This document shows, one piece after another, positions 32,852 through 40,302 of a stretch of DNA of 42,193 nt. The translations under genes and the position numbers were made by a program. A model generated the notes under the pieces. It was not told where the DNA came from and did no database searches. It was given only the letters and a program-made list of their open reading frames with translations. The stretch's first letter is position 1; every line of letters begins with the position of its first letter. Source of the stretch: Methylomonas subterranea (GTDB taxonomy: Bacteria; Pseudomonadota; Gammaproteobacteria; Methylococcales; Methylomonadaceae); contig NZ_JANIBJ010000037.1 in assembly GCF_024505185.1 (NCBI RefSeq), forward strand, positions 1 through 42,193. The letters are read 5' to 3'.

Positions 32852-32860
32852 ATGAAATCC

Positions 32861-33670
32861 TCAAGATAAATTAAAGGTAATCGGAACGGTCACGTTGCCG
32901 GCTATAGGCGTTTCGCCGCGCTTGGCCGGCACGAAGGACCATTTGTAAACGGTTTTGACGGCGGCATCGTCCAGCACTTTTTGCCCGCTGGATTTGATGA
33001 CGCTGACTTGATCTGGCTTGCCGTCGGGTTTGACATGCACCTTCATCAATACCTTGCCTTCCCAGCCACGTTCCTGGGCGATTTCGGGATATTCCGGAGC
33101 GGGATTATTCAGATAATCCGCGCCGGCCGACGGCAGGGTGATCTTCTCTTCCACCACCGGCGCGGGTGGCGCGGGCGGCGCGTAAACGGGCGCGGGCGAA
33201 GGCGGTGCATCCGAAACCACTGGTGTCTGCACGACTGGCGCCTGTTCGACGACCTTGGGTTTTGGCTTGGGTTTTTGCGGCTTTAGCGGCACCACCTTTT
33301 GCACCGGCGGAATCACGACCGGAGGCGGCGGCACAGGCTTGGGTTGCGGTCTGGCCAGGGTAATCTGAACCTTGGATTCCGCCTTCGGCGGTTCGACGAT
33401 TTCCTGCTCCAGCGACAATCGATCGAAACGATTCACCACCGTGGAATGAATCAATATCGATAAAAACCCCAATATCAGGTAATCGGCCCATTTGGCGTCG
33501 CGGTTATCGCCCGTGTATTTGAAATTTTTCAGTACGCTGCCGTCGGCGGAAGCGACCAATGGCTCCAACGCGCCGACTCCGGCCGATTGCAAGGCCAGCG
33601 AGCCCGGGGACTGCCAGTTGAGATTGCCTGGCGGTTCGAATTTTGAAAATGCGCGTAAAGGATTGCTCAT
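32861..33670 (-). CDS. tonB: TonB energy transducer (second TonB system)
   Basis: 269 residues. A longer than usual cytoplasmic N-terminus of about 62 residues precedes a membrane helix (ADYLILGFLSILIHSTVV, about 63-80). A Pro/Lys spacer follows (PQPKPVPPPPVVIPP, KPQKPKPKPKV), then a classical TonB C-terminal domain (NNPAPEYPEIAQERGWEGKV, KSSGQKVLDDAAVKTVYKWSFVPAKRG, NVTVPITFNLS). I chose the ATG at 33670 because GAGGAA lies 8 nt upstream; starts further up lack this. The sigma-54 promoter P7 lies about 215 bp upstream. The receptor it energises is not in this window. Confidence 0.92.
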   Translation of the reverse strand: MSNPLRAFSKFEPPGNLNWQSPGSLALQSAGVGALEPLVASADGSVLKNFKYTGDNRDAKWADYLILGFLSILIHSTVVNRFDRLSLEQEIVEPPKAESKVQITLARPQPKPVPPPPVVIPPVQKVVPLKPQKPKPKPKVVEQAPVVQTPVVSDAPPSPAPVYAPPAPPAPVVEEKITLPSAGADYLNNPAPEYPEIAQERGWEGKVLMKVHVKPDGKPDQVSVIKSSGQKVLDDAAVKTVYKWSFVPAKRGETPIAGNVTVPITFNLS

Positions 33671-33886
33671 AACCGTGTTCCTCATACTCATTGAATCGCG
33701 TGAATCCCTATCGCCTCGATGGGCGCATGCGCCCATCGGTCTTTATTGGATTCGTGTCGTTTAAGGGTGGCGCCGGACAAGTCAACCTTCCCGCATCTGC
33801 TTGGTGACAGGAAACGAAAAAGGCGGCACGATACGATCCACTCATCGTTCGTCAATGACTTGCTCAACGCCAACTGTTTCTGTTAA

Positions 33887-33902
33887 TGCACGGCATGTGC
33901 CA
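33887..33902 (-). promoter_or_regulatory. sigma-54 promoter P7 of the tonB-exbBD operon
   Basis: The minus strand reads TGGCACA-TGCC-GTGCA with GG-N10-GC spacing. Predicted start is about 33876, giving a 206-nt leader to the ATG at 33670. Confidence 0.6.
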
Positions 33903-34073
33903 GATTGATCGAGCCTGGAGAAAACCAAACCAAGAGATGAAGTATGTATTTGTTTTGCAATGAATTAAAGCCATTCGAGCAAGGTAATCCAACTTAGCCC
34001 GGCATCCGGGCATCAATGCATTTCCATGCCGGCTTGCTGGTATATCATCAGTTTTGAATATCCGCTGCACGCC

Positions 34074-34089
34074 TGCTGTTTGCTCAGCA
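34074..34089. promoter_or_regulatory. activator palindrome upstream of P7
   Basis: TGCTG-TTTGCT-CAGCA matches TGYTG-N6-CARCA exactly and lies about 200 bp upstream of the predicted start. A weaker TGCTG-GTATATCAT-CAG site lies at 34035. I found no partner 32 bp away. Confidence 0.5.
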
Positions 34090-34200
34090 ACAGCGGGCTT
34101 GCCGAAAATGCCGGCGCTGTGATTGGCCTGCAGCTTCCCACTTCCGCGGAACATGCAAATCCGGGGGCCGGAATAAGCCGCCCGACCCTTCCGCCAACCC

Positions 34201-35682
34201 CTAATCCACCAACGGCAAGATCAGATAATCGGTCCATTTGCGCTCCCCGCCTGCTTCATCCTCGCCGGGCAGCTGACTCTGGTTCCAGCCGCCGCCCAGA
34301 GCCTTGACCAAAGCCACGGAGGCCGCCAGACGCTGGCCCCGCAGTTGCAGCGCGGTCTGCCGGCTGGACAATTCGGCCGCCTGGGTAACGATGACGTTCA
34401 GATAGCTGACGGTACCCGCCTTGTATTGATTCTGAATCAATACCAGCGACTGCCTGGCGGCGGCAACCGCCTTGTCCTGAACCTGGGCCTCCCGCTCCAG
34501 TATGCGCAAGGCCGCCAGACTGTCTTCCACTTCCTGAAAGCCGGTCAACACGGTTTGCCGGTAGCCGGCCACGCTGGCATCGTAGGCGGCCATCGCCTGT
34601 TTGTACTGGGCATTCCTGGCGCCGCCGTCGAACAGCGTCAGCGCCACGCCGGCGGGACCCAGCGCCCAAAAGCGCTTGGCCATGGTAAACAAGGTATCGG
34701 CATCGCTGGATTGAAAGCCGTTGGTGGCGGCCAGATTCAGGGTCGGGTAATAAGCAGCCTTGGCCACGCCGATTTGGGCATTGGCGGCGGCCATGTTGCG
34801 CTCGGCGGCTGCGATGTCCGGCCGGCGTTCCAGCAGCTCGGACGGCAGGCTGAGCGGAATTTCCGGCAGTTGCCCGGCCAGTTCTAATGCGGGCAGGGAA
34901 ACTTCCGCCGGCGTCTTGCCGATCAGCACCGCGATGGCATGTTCCAGCCTGGCCCTTTGTACACCGAGATCGATAGCCTGGGCCCTTGCGGTCTCCAACT
35001 GGGTTTGCGCCTGCGCCACATCGGCCTTGGAGACCACGCCGGCGTCATAACGGTTTTGGGTGATTTCCACATTTTTGCCGAACGCCGCCAGAGTCTCCTC
35101 CAACAGCGCTTTTTGCGCGTCCAACACTTTCATTTGAAAATAACTGTCGGCCAGGGCGGCCTGGCTGGACAATATCAACGCATGCAAGGTGGCGGCACTG
35201 GCCTGGGCACTATCGATGTTGGCCTCCAGTTGCCGCCGCACCTTGCCCCACAAGTCGGGCTCCCAGGCAATGTTGACGGCCTGGCTGAACAGATTGCGCA
35301 CCCCGGACACCGCAACGCTCTGGCCGGTGGCGGCCTTGAAGCGGTTGAAGCCGCCGTTCAGCATCGCCAGCGGCAACAAGGACGCTTGCGCCGATTGCAC
35401 CAGATGTTGCGCCTGCCGGTATTGCGCTTCCGCCTGGGCAATGGTTTGGTTGGCGCCCGCCACCTGTTGCTCCAGAACATTCAATTGCGGGTCGTTGAAC
35501 ACTTCCCACCAGTTGCCGGGCAAGGCGTTATCCCTGGGACTGGCCTGTTTCCAGCCCTTGACTTCCTTGAATTCAGCCGAAACCGAGGCTTCCGGCCTGA
35601 TGTAATCCGGGCCGACCGTGCAAGCAGTCAACGGCAGGGCGAGCGAGGAACAAACGAACAGGGGATAAACTATCGGACGCAT
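34201..35682 (-). CDS. outer-membrane efflux lipoprotein (OprM/NodT/CusC type)
   Basis: 493 residues. A lipoprotein signal ends LALPLTAC (lipidated Cys near 21) and is followed by TVGPDYIRPE, the hallmark of RND-type outer-membrane factors. Two repeated coiled-coil hairpins follow (LEQQVAGANQTIAQAEAQYRQAQ; SQAALADSYFQMKVLDAQKALLEETLAAF; LLERRPDIAAAERNMAAANAQIGVAKAAYYPTL; SQAMAAY-type repeats to SVALVKALGGGW). It forms a trimeric channel from outer membrane to periplasm. The reading frame is intact, but the upstream pump gene is decayed, so it may be an orphan or serve another pump. The ATG at 35682 is 14 nt after the RND fragment's stop and has a weak ribosome-binding site. The same frame stays open upstream into the TetR remnant. 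Confidence 0.9.
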   Translation of the reverse strand: MRPIVYPLFVCSSLALPLTACTVGPDYIRPEASVSAEFKEVKGWKQASPRDNALPGNWWEVFNDPQLNVLEQQVAGANQTIAQAEAQYRQAQHLVQSAQASLLPLAMLNGGFNRFKAATGQSVAVSGVRNLFSQAVNIAWEPDLWGKVRRQLEANIDSAQASAATLHALILSSQAALADSYFQMKVLDAQKALLEETLAAFGKNVEITQNRYDAGVVSKADVAQAQTQLETARAQAIDLGVQRARLEHAIAVLIGKTPAEVSLPALELAGQLPEIPLSLPSELLERRPDIAAAERNMAAANAQIGVAKAAYYPTLNLAATNGFQSSDADTLFTMAKRFWALGPAGVALTLFDGGARNAQYKQAMAAYDASVAGYRQTVLTGFQEVEDSLAALRILEREAQVQDKAVAAARQSLVLIQNQYKAGTVSYLNVIVTQAAELSSRQTALQLRGQRLAASVALVKALGGGWNQSQLPGEDEAGGERKWTDYLILPLVD

Positions 35683-35696
35683 ACAAATACGGGTGT

Positions 35697-36221
35697 TTAA
35701 ACAGAATTGGCCGCCTGGCGGGCGGTACGATGAAAAAACGACCGGTGCAGCCACAGCCGAAACCGATCCAGGTATAGATACACCACGGGCGTGGTGTACA
35801 GAGTCAACATTTGGCTGAAAACGAGACCGCCGATGATGGATATGCCCAAGGGCTGGCGCAGTTCGGCGCCGTAACCCGTGCCCAATGCCAGCGGCAAGGC
35901 GCCGAACAGCGCGGCCAGCGAAGTCATCATGATCGGCCTGAATCGCAAAATACAAGCCTGAAAAATGGCTTCGCGGGAATCCAGCCCCTGGCTGCGCTCG
36001 GCATGCAAGGCAAAATCTATCATCATGATGGCGTTTTTCTTGACGATGCCGATCAGCAAGATCACCCCGATCAGCGCAATCAGGGTAAATTCCCGGCCGC
36101 AGGCCAGCAAGGCCAGCAAGGCGCCGACGCCGGCCGACGGCAGAGTCGACAAAATGGTCAGGGGATGAATCAGGCTTTCGTAAAGCACGCCGAGCACGAT
36201 GTAAACGGTGACTATGGCGGC
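35697..36221 (-). pseudogene. RND efflux pump, C-terminal remnant
   Basis: This frame encodes the last part of a MdtB/MdtC-like RND transporter: [38 protein letters not shown], then the TM10-12 region [72 protein letters not shown]. About 170 residues remain of a protein that normally has about 1040. The piece has no start of its own. At 36221 it joins, in a different frame, a non-adjacent piece of the same pump. No membrane-fusion (HlyD-type) gene is present. Confidence 0.85.
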
Positions 36222-36663
36222 CCTGGTCCAGCACGTCGCTGACCGCTTCGGACAACTCCGGCCGATCTTGCAAGGCCGCCACCAGCCGGCCGGTCCAGCG
36301 GTTCAGTTCTTCGCTATCCGCCCCTTCCAGCGTGAACTGGTAGGGGGTGCGTCCGAGCCGGCTTTCCAGAGTCAGGTCCTGTACCTGCCGTAGGGGCATG
36401 GCTTGGGCGCTGATGGCCAGGGTCATGATGGGCGAGTCGGCCGGGTAGCGCGTCAATTCGCTGTTGAACGCATGGCGCCATGACTCCAGGTACAAGGTTT
36501 CCTTGTCGCGAAAGTGATAATTGACCGACGCAATATTGGCACCCGCCTGCTGGCATATCTCGGCGATGGTAGTTTCCTGGTAGCCTTTTTCGGCAAAAAT
36601 ACGGCCAGCCGCCGATAAGAGCCGCTGCCGGGTACTACGCGGCTTGCTGGTAAGATTCGTCAT
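36222..36663 (-). pseudogene. TetR regulator fused to an internal RND fragment
   Basis: From the ATG at 36663 the frame gives a TetR/AcrR helix-turn-helix (STRQRLLSAAGRIFAEKGYQ, TIAEICQQAGANIASVNYHF, DKETLYLESWRHAFNSEL; about residues 8-75). Near 36400-36440 it changes without a frame break to an internal RND pump segment ([31 protein letters not shown] to [11 protein letters not shown]). The TetR effector domain, the adaptor gene and about two thirds of the pump are missing. The likely cause is deletion between a TetR-adaptor-RND-OMF operon's parts, followed by a second deletion at 36221. An assembly error is the alternative. Confidence 0.8.
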
Positions 36664-36732
36664 GCGGACTGCAATTTCCTGAGCGAGCGTGTTGGCAATT
36701 GAAACGAGGAATTCAAATCTGCATTTCAATTT

Positions 36733-36748
36733 AGCAATAAAGATGCCA
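36733..36748 (-). promoter_or_regulatory. sigma-54 promoter P8 of the TetR/efflux locus
   Basis: The minus strand reads TGGCATC-TTTA-TTGCT with GG-N10-GC spacing. Predicted start is about 36722, 59 nt before the ATG at 36663. The paired palindromes at 36800-36847 lie 78-125 bp upstream. Confidence 0.65.
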
Positions 36749-36799
36749 CATCTCAAGGCATTGCTTTTATAGTATTTTTATCGTCGACTCATGGTCGGT

Positions 36800-36847
36800 T
36801 GCTGATCAGGCAACAGCCATTAGCCGCTTGCTGCTGATCAGGTAACA
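36800..36847. promoter_or_regulatory. paired enhancer palindromes for P8
   Basis: TGCTGATCAGGCAACA at 36800 and TGCTGATCAGGTAACA at 36832 are near-identical 16-mers that start exactly 32 bp apart. The core is TGATCAGG rather than the AT-rich core of the other arrays, so a related activator cannot be excluded. The second copy abuts the start of the repeat family also seen at 42101-42193. Confidence 0.65.
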
Positions 36848-36897
36848 GTAACGCTCATGAAACCGGAGCATCGCCCCGGCAAATCAAAGACAGTCTC

Positions 36898-36972
36898 GTG
36901 GGAGCGACGCATAGTCGCGATTCGCAAGGTTATCATCGCGACTGTGCGTCGCTCCTACCATGACTTTCAGAG
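36898..36972. repeat. hairpin repeat (GGAGCGACGCATAGTCGCG family)
   Basis: GTGGGAGCGACGCATAGTCGCGA pairs with the complementary half ending in GTGCGTCGCTCCTAC, and ATGACTTTCAGAG follows. The window end (42134-42193) has the same element in the opposite orientation, and a diverged piece (GACTATGCGGCGCTCCCACC) occurs at about 37029. Similarity extends to flanking AGTAACGCTCATGAA and GCATCGCCCCGGCA, so the full unit is over 100 bp. REP-like or a MITE. Confidence 0.75.
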
Positions 36973-37173
36973 CAGGGTTCACGGAAACCCCATTTCCCAG
37001 GAAAATGAAAGGCAATAGCCGCAAGTCCCGACTATGCGGCGCTCCCACCGTGATGGGGCTTTTATGACGACCTCCGTTGGAAAAGGGGGATCGAGGGGAG
37101 ACCGTTTAAAAATCTCCCCCATCCCTCTTTGTCAAGTTGGAGAGCCATCACCGGCCATTTCGAACGTTACTAA

Positions 37174-37327
37174 TTCTACTTTGTCACTTTTAAAAAACCG
37201 TCGTCATGCCCGCCTGGAAGCGGGCATCCAGCGCCATGGATGGCAGGCTTCGGTCCATCCATGGCGCCTGGATTCCGGCAATCCCCGCCGGAATGACAAA
37301 TTCCGTTAAGAATCTGACAAAGAAGAA
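37174..37327 (+). repeat. MITE copy C
   Basis: 154 bp with ends TTCTACTTTGTCA and TGACAAAGAAGAA. The interior is nearly identical to copy B and inverted relative to copy A. It sits between the start region of the efflux locus and the 3' end of the metallo-beta-lactamase-fold gene. An open frame of 91 codons across it is only repeat sequence. Confidence 0.85.
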
Positions 37328-37377
37328 CTAATTCCGGCACGTTATTTATAACCATATCCTTAACCCCGCTTGTCCGC

Positions 37378-38832
37378 TTAATTATTGGCGCTGGTCAGTC
37401 CGATCGCGGCACGCAGATCGGCCAGAGTGACGACACGCGGCCCATGCAAGGCGGCAATCCGTTCCACATCCAGCCCCAGTTTCCGGATGTTCTGGTACAG
37501 GTTGACGCTATAGGGATTGACGGAAGCGGGCGCCGGCGCATTGGCCGCCAGCGGCGTGTACGCATCTACTTCCACCAGGATCTTCTCGGCCGGCAGATAA
37601 ACCAGTACGAAGGCATCGTTGTGGCTATTGCCGGCGATGGAGTGAATTTCGATACTGCGCTGGCCGTCGGACAACACATGCTTACCGCTGAAACTTTCGA
37701 AGCGCGCCGGTTTATGGGATTTTTCCAGGAGATCGGCTTTCAGACTGTGCGGATTGGCCCAGATCTTTGCGTAATAGCTGTCGTTGGGTTGATGGGTGAC
37801 GATGGTGGCGCCGGCGTCGACAAAGGTGCGCAAACCGCCGGAATGATCGAAATGGGCATGGGTGTTGACCAGATACTTGATCGGCTTGTTGGGCACAACC
37901 GTGTTCAGTTTGGCGATAAGGGCCCGCGACCGTTCTTCGTTCAGCGGCGCCTCGACCAGCACGATATGGTCTTTCAGTTCGATGGCGACACTGTGGTGCG
38001 TGCCGCCGGTCAGATAGAACACGCCGTCCGCCAGCTTGGTGCTGATCACGTTAACCTCCGGCGCCTTGGCGGCTTCCTGGGGGATGGAGATGTTGAGGGC
38101 CGGATTGGCCTTGACGCTGGCAACCCGTAAATCCAGTACCGGGAAGCCGCCCTGGTTGCGGACGATATGACCGGGAAACTGCACGCCGCCGAAATCCCGG
38201 TAATCGCTGTATTGGGTTTCAACCAATGTGTCGCCGAGTACGGGATTGTCGATCCAGGTTTTTACGCCGGTCAACTGATTGAGCTTGTTCAGCTTGCCCA
38301 CATAGCGGTATTTGTCGCCGAGACTGAAAGATACTTCCGTCCCATCGCCGACGGCTTCCGATTTAGCCTGATGCGCCAGCGCGGCTTTCAAAAAGCCTTG
38401 CGGTGTAGCCCAGATTTCGGCCGCGCGCTCCTCGGCCGCCGCCGGTTGCGCGGTGGGAACGGCGTTTCCCGTGGTCGGCACGTTCCAGGCCGTGCTACCA
38501 CTAATATATTGATCGACTTTCTGCTCCACCGGCGCGGGACGATTGCGGCCAGGCTCGATGATCTGGCTGCGGGTGATTTGTACCCGGGCGCTGGCGCTGT
38601 CATAGTCGATGCCGGCGGTGTAATTTTTCAGCTCGAAAGGCGGCCATGGCAAATCCGGATTCGGCGCCTGGCCGAACTGATACCAGCGGCCGCTGCCGGA
38701 AAATTCGATGGATTTGATATTGGTCGCGCCGGCCGCCTGATTCGCCAACTCCAGACTGTGCGGTTGCGAAGCGCAACCGGCCGCCGCCATTGCAATGGAT
38801 AGGCCCAAAGCTTGATATATCGTTCTACGCAT
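37378..38832 (-). CDS. metallo-beta-lactamase-fold lipoprotein
   Basis: 484 residues. A lipoprotein signal ends AMAAAGC (Cys near 20). An N-terminal domain of about 240 residues with no recognised family (SIEFSGSGRWYQFGQAPNPD to DYRDFGGVQFPGHIVR) precedes a metallo-beta-lactamase domain (about 255-480). That domain has the metal motif THAHFDHSGG (near 324), the second-shell His in IAGNSHNDAF and Asp in ILVEVDAYTP, then a terminal HGPR. The motifs look intact, so hydrolase activity is likely; the substrate is unknown. The ATG has a good ribosome-binding site (AAGGGGA). A sigma-54-like sequence lies at 38888-38903. Confidence 0.87.
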   Translation of the reverse strand: MRRTIYQALGLSIAMAAAGCASQPHSLELANQAAGATNIKSIEFSGSGRWYQFGQAPNPDLPWPPFELKNYTAGIDYDSASARVQITRSQIIEPGRNRPAPVEQKVDQYISGSTAWNVPTTGNAVPTAQPAAAEERAAEIWATPQGFLKAALAHQAKSEAVGDGTEVSFSLGDKYRYVGKLNKLNQLTGVKTWIDNPVLGDTLVETQYSDYRDFGGVQFPGHIVRNQGGFPVLDLRVASVKANPALNISIPQEAAKAPEVNVISTKLADGVFYLTGGTHHSVAIELKDHIVLVEAPLNEERSRALIAKLNTVVPNKPIKYLVNTHAHFDHSGGLRTFVDAGATIVTHQPNDSYYAKIWANPHSLKADLLEKSHKPARFESFSGKHVLSDGQRSIEIHSIAGNSHNDAFVLVYLPAEKILVEVDAYTPLAANAPAPASVNPYSVNLYQNIRKLGLDVERIAALHGPRVVTLADLRAAIGLTSANN

Positions 38833-38887
38833 GAAATCCCCTTTGTTTTTTTAGTGGGTGAATGACTCTAAAGCAAATCCATGCTTT

Positions 38888-38903
38888 AGCAAGACCCAAG
38901 CCA
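38888..38903 (-). promoter_or_regulatory. candidate sigma-54 promoter P9
   Basis: The minus strand reads TGGCTTG-GGTC-TTGCT with GG-N10-GC spacing. Predicted start is about 38877, 45 nt before the ATG at 38832. I see no matching palindrome upstream, so this is weaker than P1-P8. Confidence 0.4.
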
Positions 38904-39089
38904 GAAGCAACTCGGCGTAGATATCGACAGGGCTGGCCCGCCCTTATCGGCCCGGAAGGTTAGATCATGCGCGGCGAATATCCCGCGCTTGTGCTGGCAT
39001 GGCAACAACGATTGCTGCCGCCCTGCATGCTGCCCAGCACACCGCTGTCGCTACGGACCGGCCCTACATCCAGATAAGCGCGGTCAAAC

Positions 39090-40247
39090 CTACGCCCGTA
39101 ATTGCCGCAAGCGTTTCACCGCTTCGTGCAATGTGGCATCATCCTTGGCGAAACAAAACCGCAGCAACCGTTCGCCTTCGCTGCCGCGATAAAACGAACT
39201 GCCGGGAATAGACGCCACGCCGGTCTGCTCCAGTATCGCCAACGCGGCGGTCTTGGCATCGGCAAACCCCAAGTGTCCGATATCGGCCAACACGTAATAG
39301 GCGCCTTGCGGCACCAGTGGCGTCAAGCCCGCTTCATGCAAGCCATTGCACAGGATGTCGCGTTTGCGCTGGTAATCGTCCCGCAAATGCTGAAAATACT
39401 CCGGCGGGGCCTGCAAGCCCGCCGCCACGCCATACTGCAAGGGCGACGGAGCGCAAACGTACAGCAAGTCGTTGACCAGATTGATGGCATTGGCCAATCG
39501 GGCTTCGGCGACCGCGTAACCCAGGCGCCAGCCAGTGATGCTGAAGGTCTTGGAAAATCCCATGATGCTGACCGTGCGCTTGCCCAGCCTGTCGACCGTC
39601 GCCGGCGAGATGTGCGAGCGACCGTCATAGCTAATGTATTCGTAGATTTCATCGGAAATGACCAGCAAATCGTGCTCGTCCGCCACCCGGCCGATCAAAG
39701 CCAATTCGTCCGCGTCAAACATCTTGCCGCTGGGATTGGACGGCGTACACACCACCAAGGCCCGGGTATAGGGGCGGATTACCGCCCGCAAAGCGGCCTC
39801 ATCCAAGGCAAAATCAGGCTGGCGCAGGGTCAAGAATTGCGGTTCCAGGCCATTGAGCAAAATGGTATTCAAATGGTAGCCGTAGTAAGGCTCCATCAAC
39901 ACTATGCCGTCGCCGGGATTCAGCAACGCGGTCAATGTGGCGGCAAAAGCGCCCGTGGTGCCGCTGCTGATAACGATTTCCCGCTCCGGATCGACCGATA
40001 ACCCGTTATCGCGCAACAATTTGCCGGCAATAGCCAGCCGTAGCGGCAAAACGCCCTCCGGCGCCGTGTAAGTATTATGCCCGGCCAGTATGGCTTCGAT
40101 GGCGCCATCCCTGACCAGTGGTGGCGTTGGCAGGTCGCCCAGCCCCTGCCCCAGGTTGATGCCGCCGCGCCGTTCGCATTCGCGGCTCATCAGACGGATA
40201 TCGGACGGTTGTAACTCGGCAATTCTTTGGGCAAGCGGAAAATTCAT
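39090..40247 (-). CDS. PLP-dependent aminotransferase, class I/II
   Basis: 385 residues, a normal length. Fold-type I features are INLGQGLGDLPTP near the N-terminus, YTAPEGVLPLRLAIA, SGTTGAFAATL for phosphate binding, CTPSNPSGKMF with the substrate-contact Asn, SDEIYEYISYDG with the pyridine-contact Asp and Tyr, the Schiff-base lysine in GFSKTFSITGWRLGY, and the C-terminal carboxylate-binding Arg in ERLLRFCFA. The family includes aspartate, kynurenine and methionine-type aminotransferases; the substrate cannot be read from sequence. I chose the ATG at 40247; a TTG two codons upstream is possible. It lies 55 bp downstream of the alpha/beta-hydrolase gene. Confidence 0.92.
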   Translation of the reverse strand: MNFPLAQRIAELQPSDIRLMSRECERRGGINLGQGLGDLPTPPLVRDGAIEAILAGHNTYTAPEGVLPLRLAIAGKLLRDNGLSVDPEREIVISSGTTGAFAATLTALLNPGDGIVLMEPYYGYHLNTILLNGLEPQFLTLRQPDFALDEAALRAVIRPYTRALVVCTPSNPSGKMFDADELALIGRVADEHDLLVISDEIYEYISYDGRSHISPATVDRLGKRTVSIMGFSKTFSITGWRLGYAVAEARLANAINLVNDLLYVCAPSPLQYGVAAGLQAPPEYFQHLRDDYQRKRDILCNGLHEAGLTPLVPQGAYYVLADIGHLGFADAKTAALAILEQTGVASIPGSSFYRGSEGERLLRFCFAKDDATLHEAVKRLRQLRA

Positions 40248-40302
40248 CGGCAAAACTCTTGAAAATCAGTGAATGAAGGAGTTGAAGGGGAACGCGTTTT
40301 CG

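Larger units (their letters stand above)
33671..34200. other. intergenic region upstream of tonB
   Basis: No gene is seen in these 530 bp. It contains promoter P7 (33887-33902) and the palindrome at 34074-34089. The 206-nt leader between P7 and tonB has no obvious structure. Confidence 0.5.

Noticed and set aside
37034-37309. 91-codon plus-strand frame
   Set aside because: Made of MITE copy C sequence; the same peptide appears in the other MITE copies.
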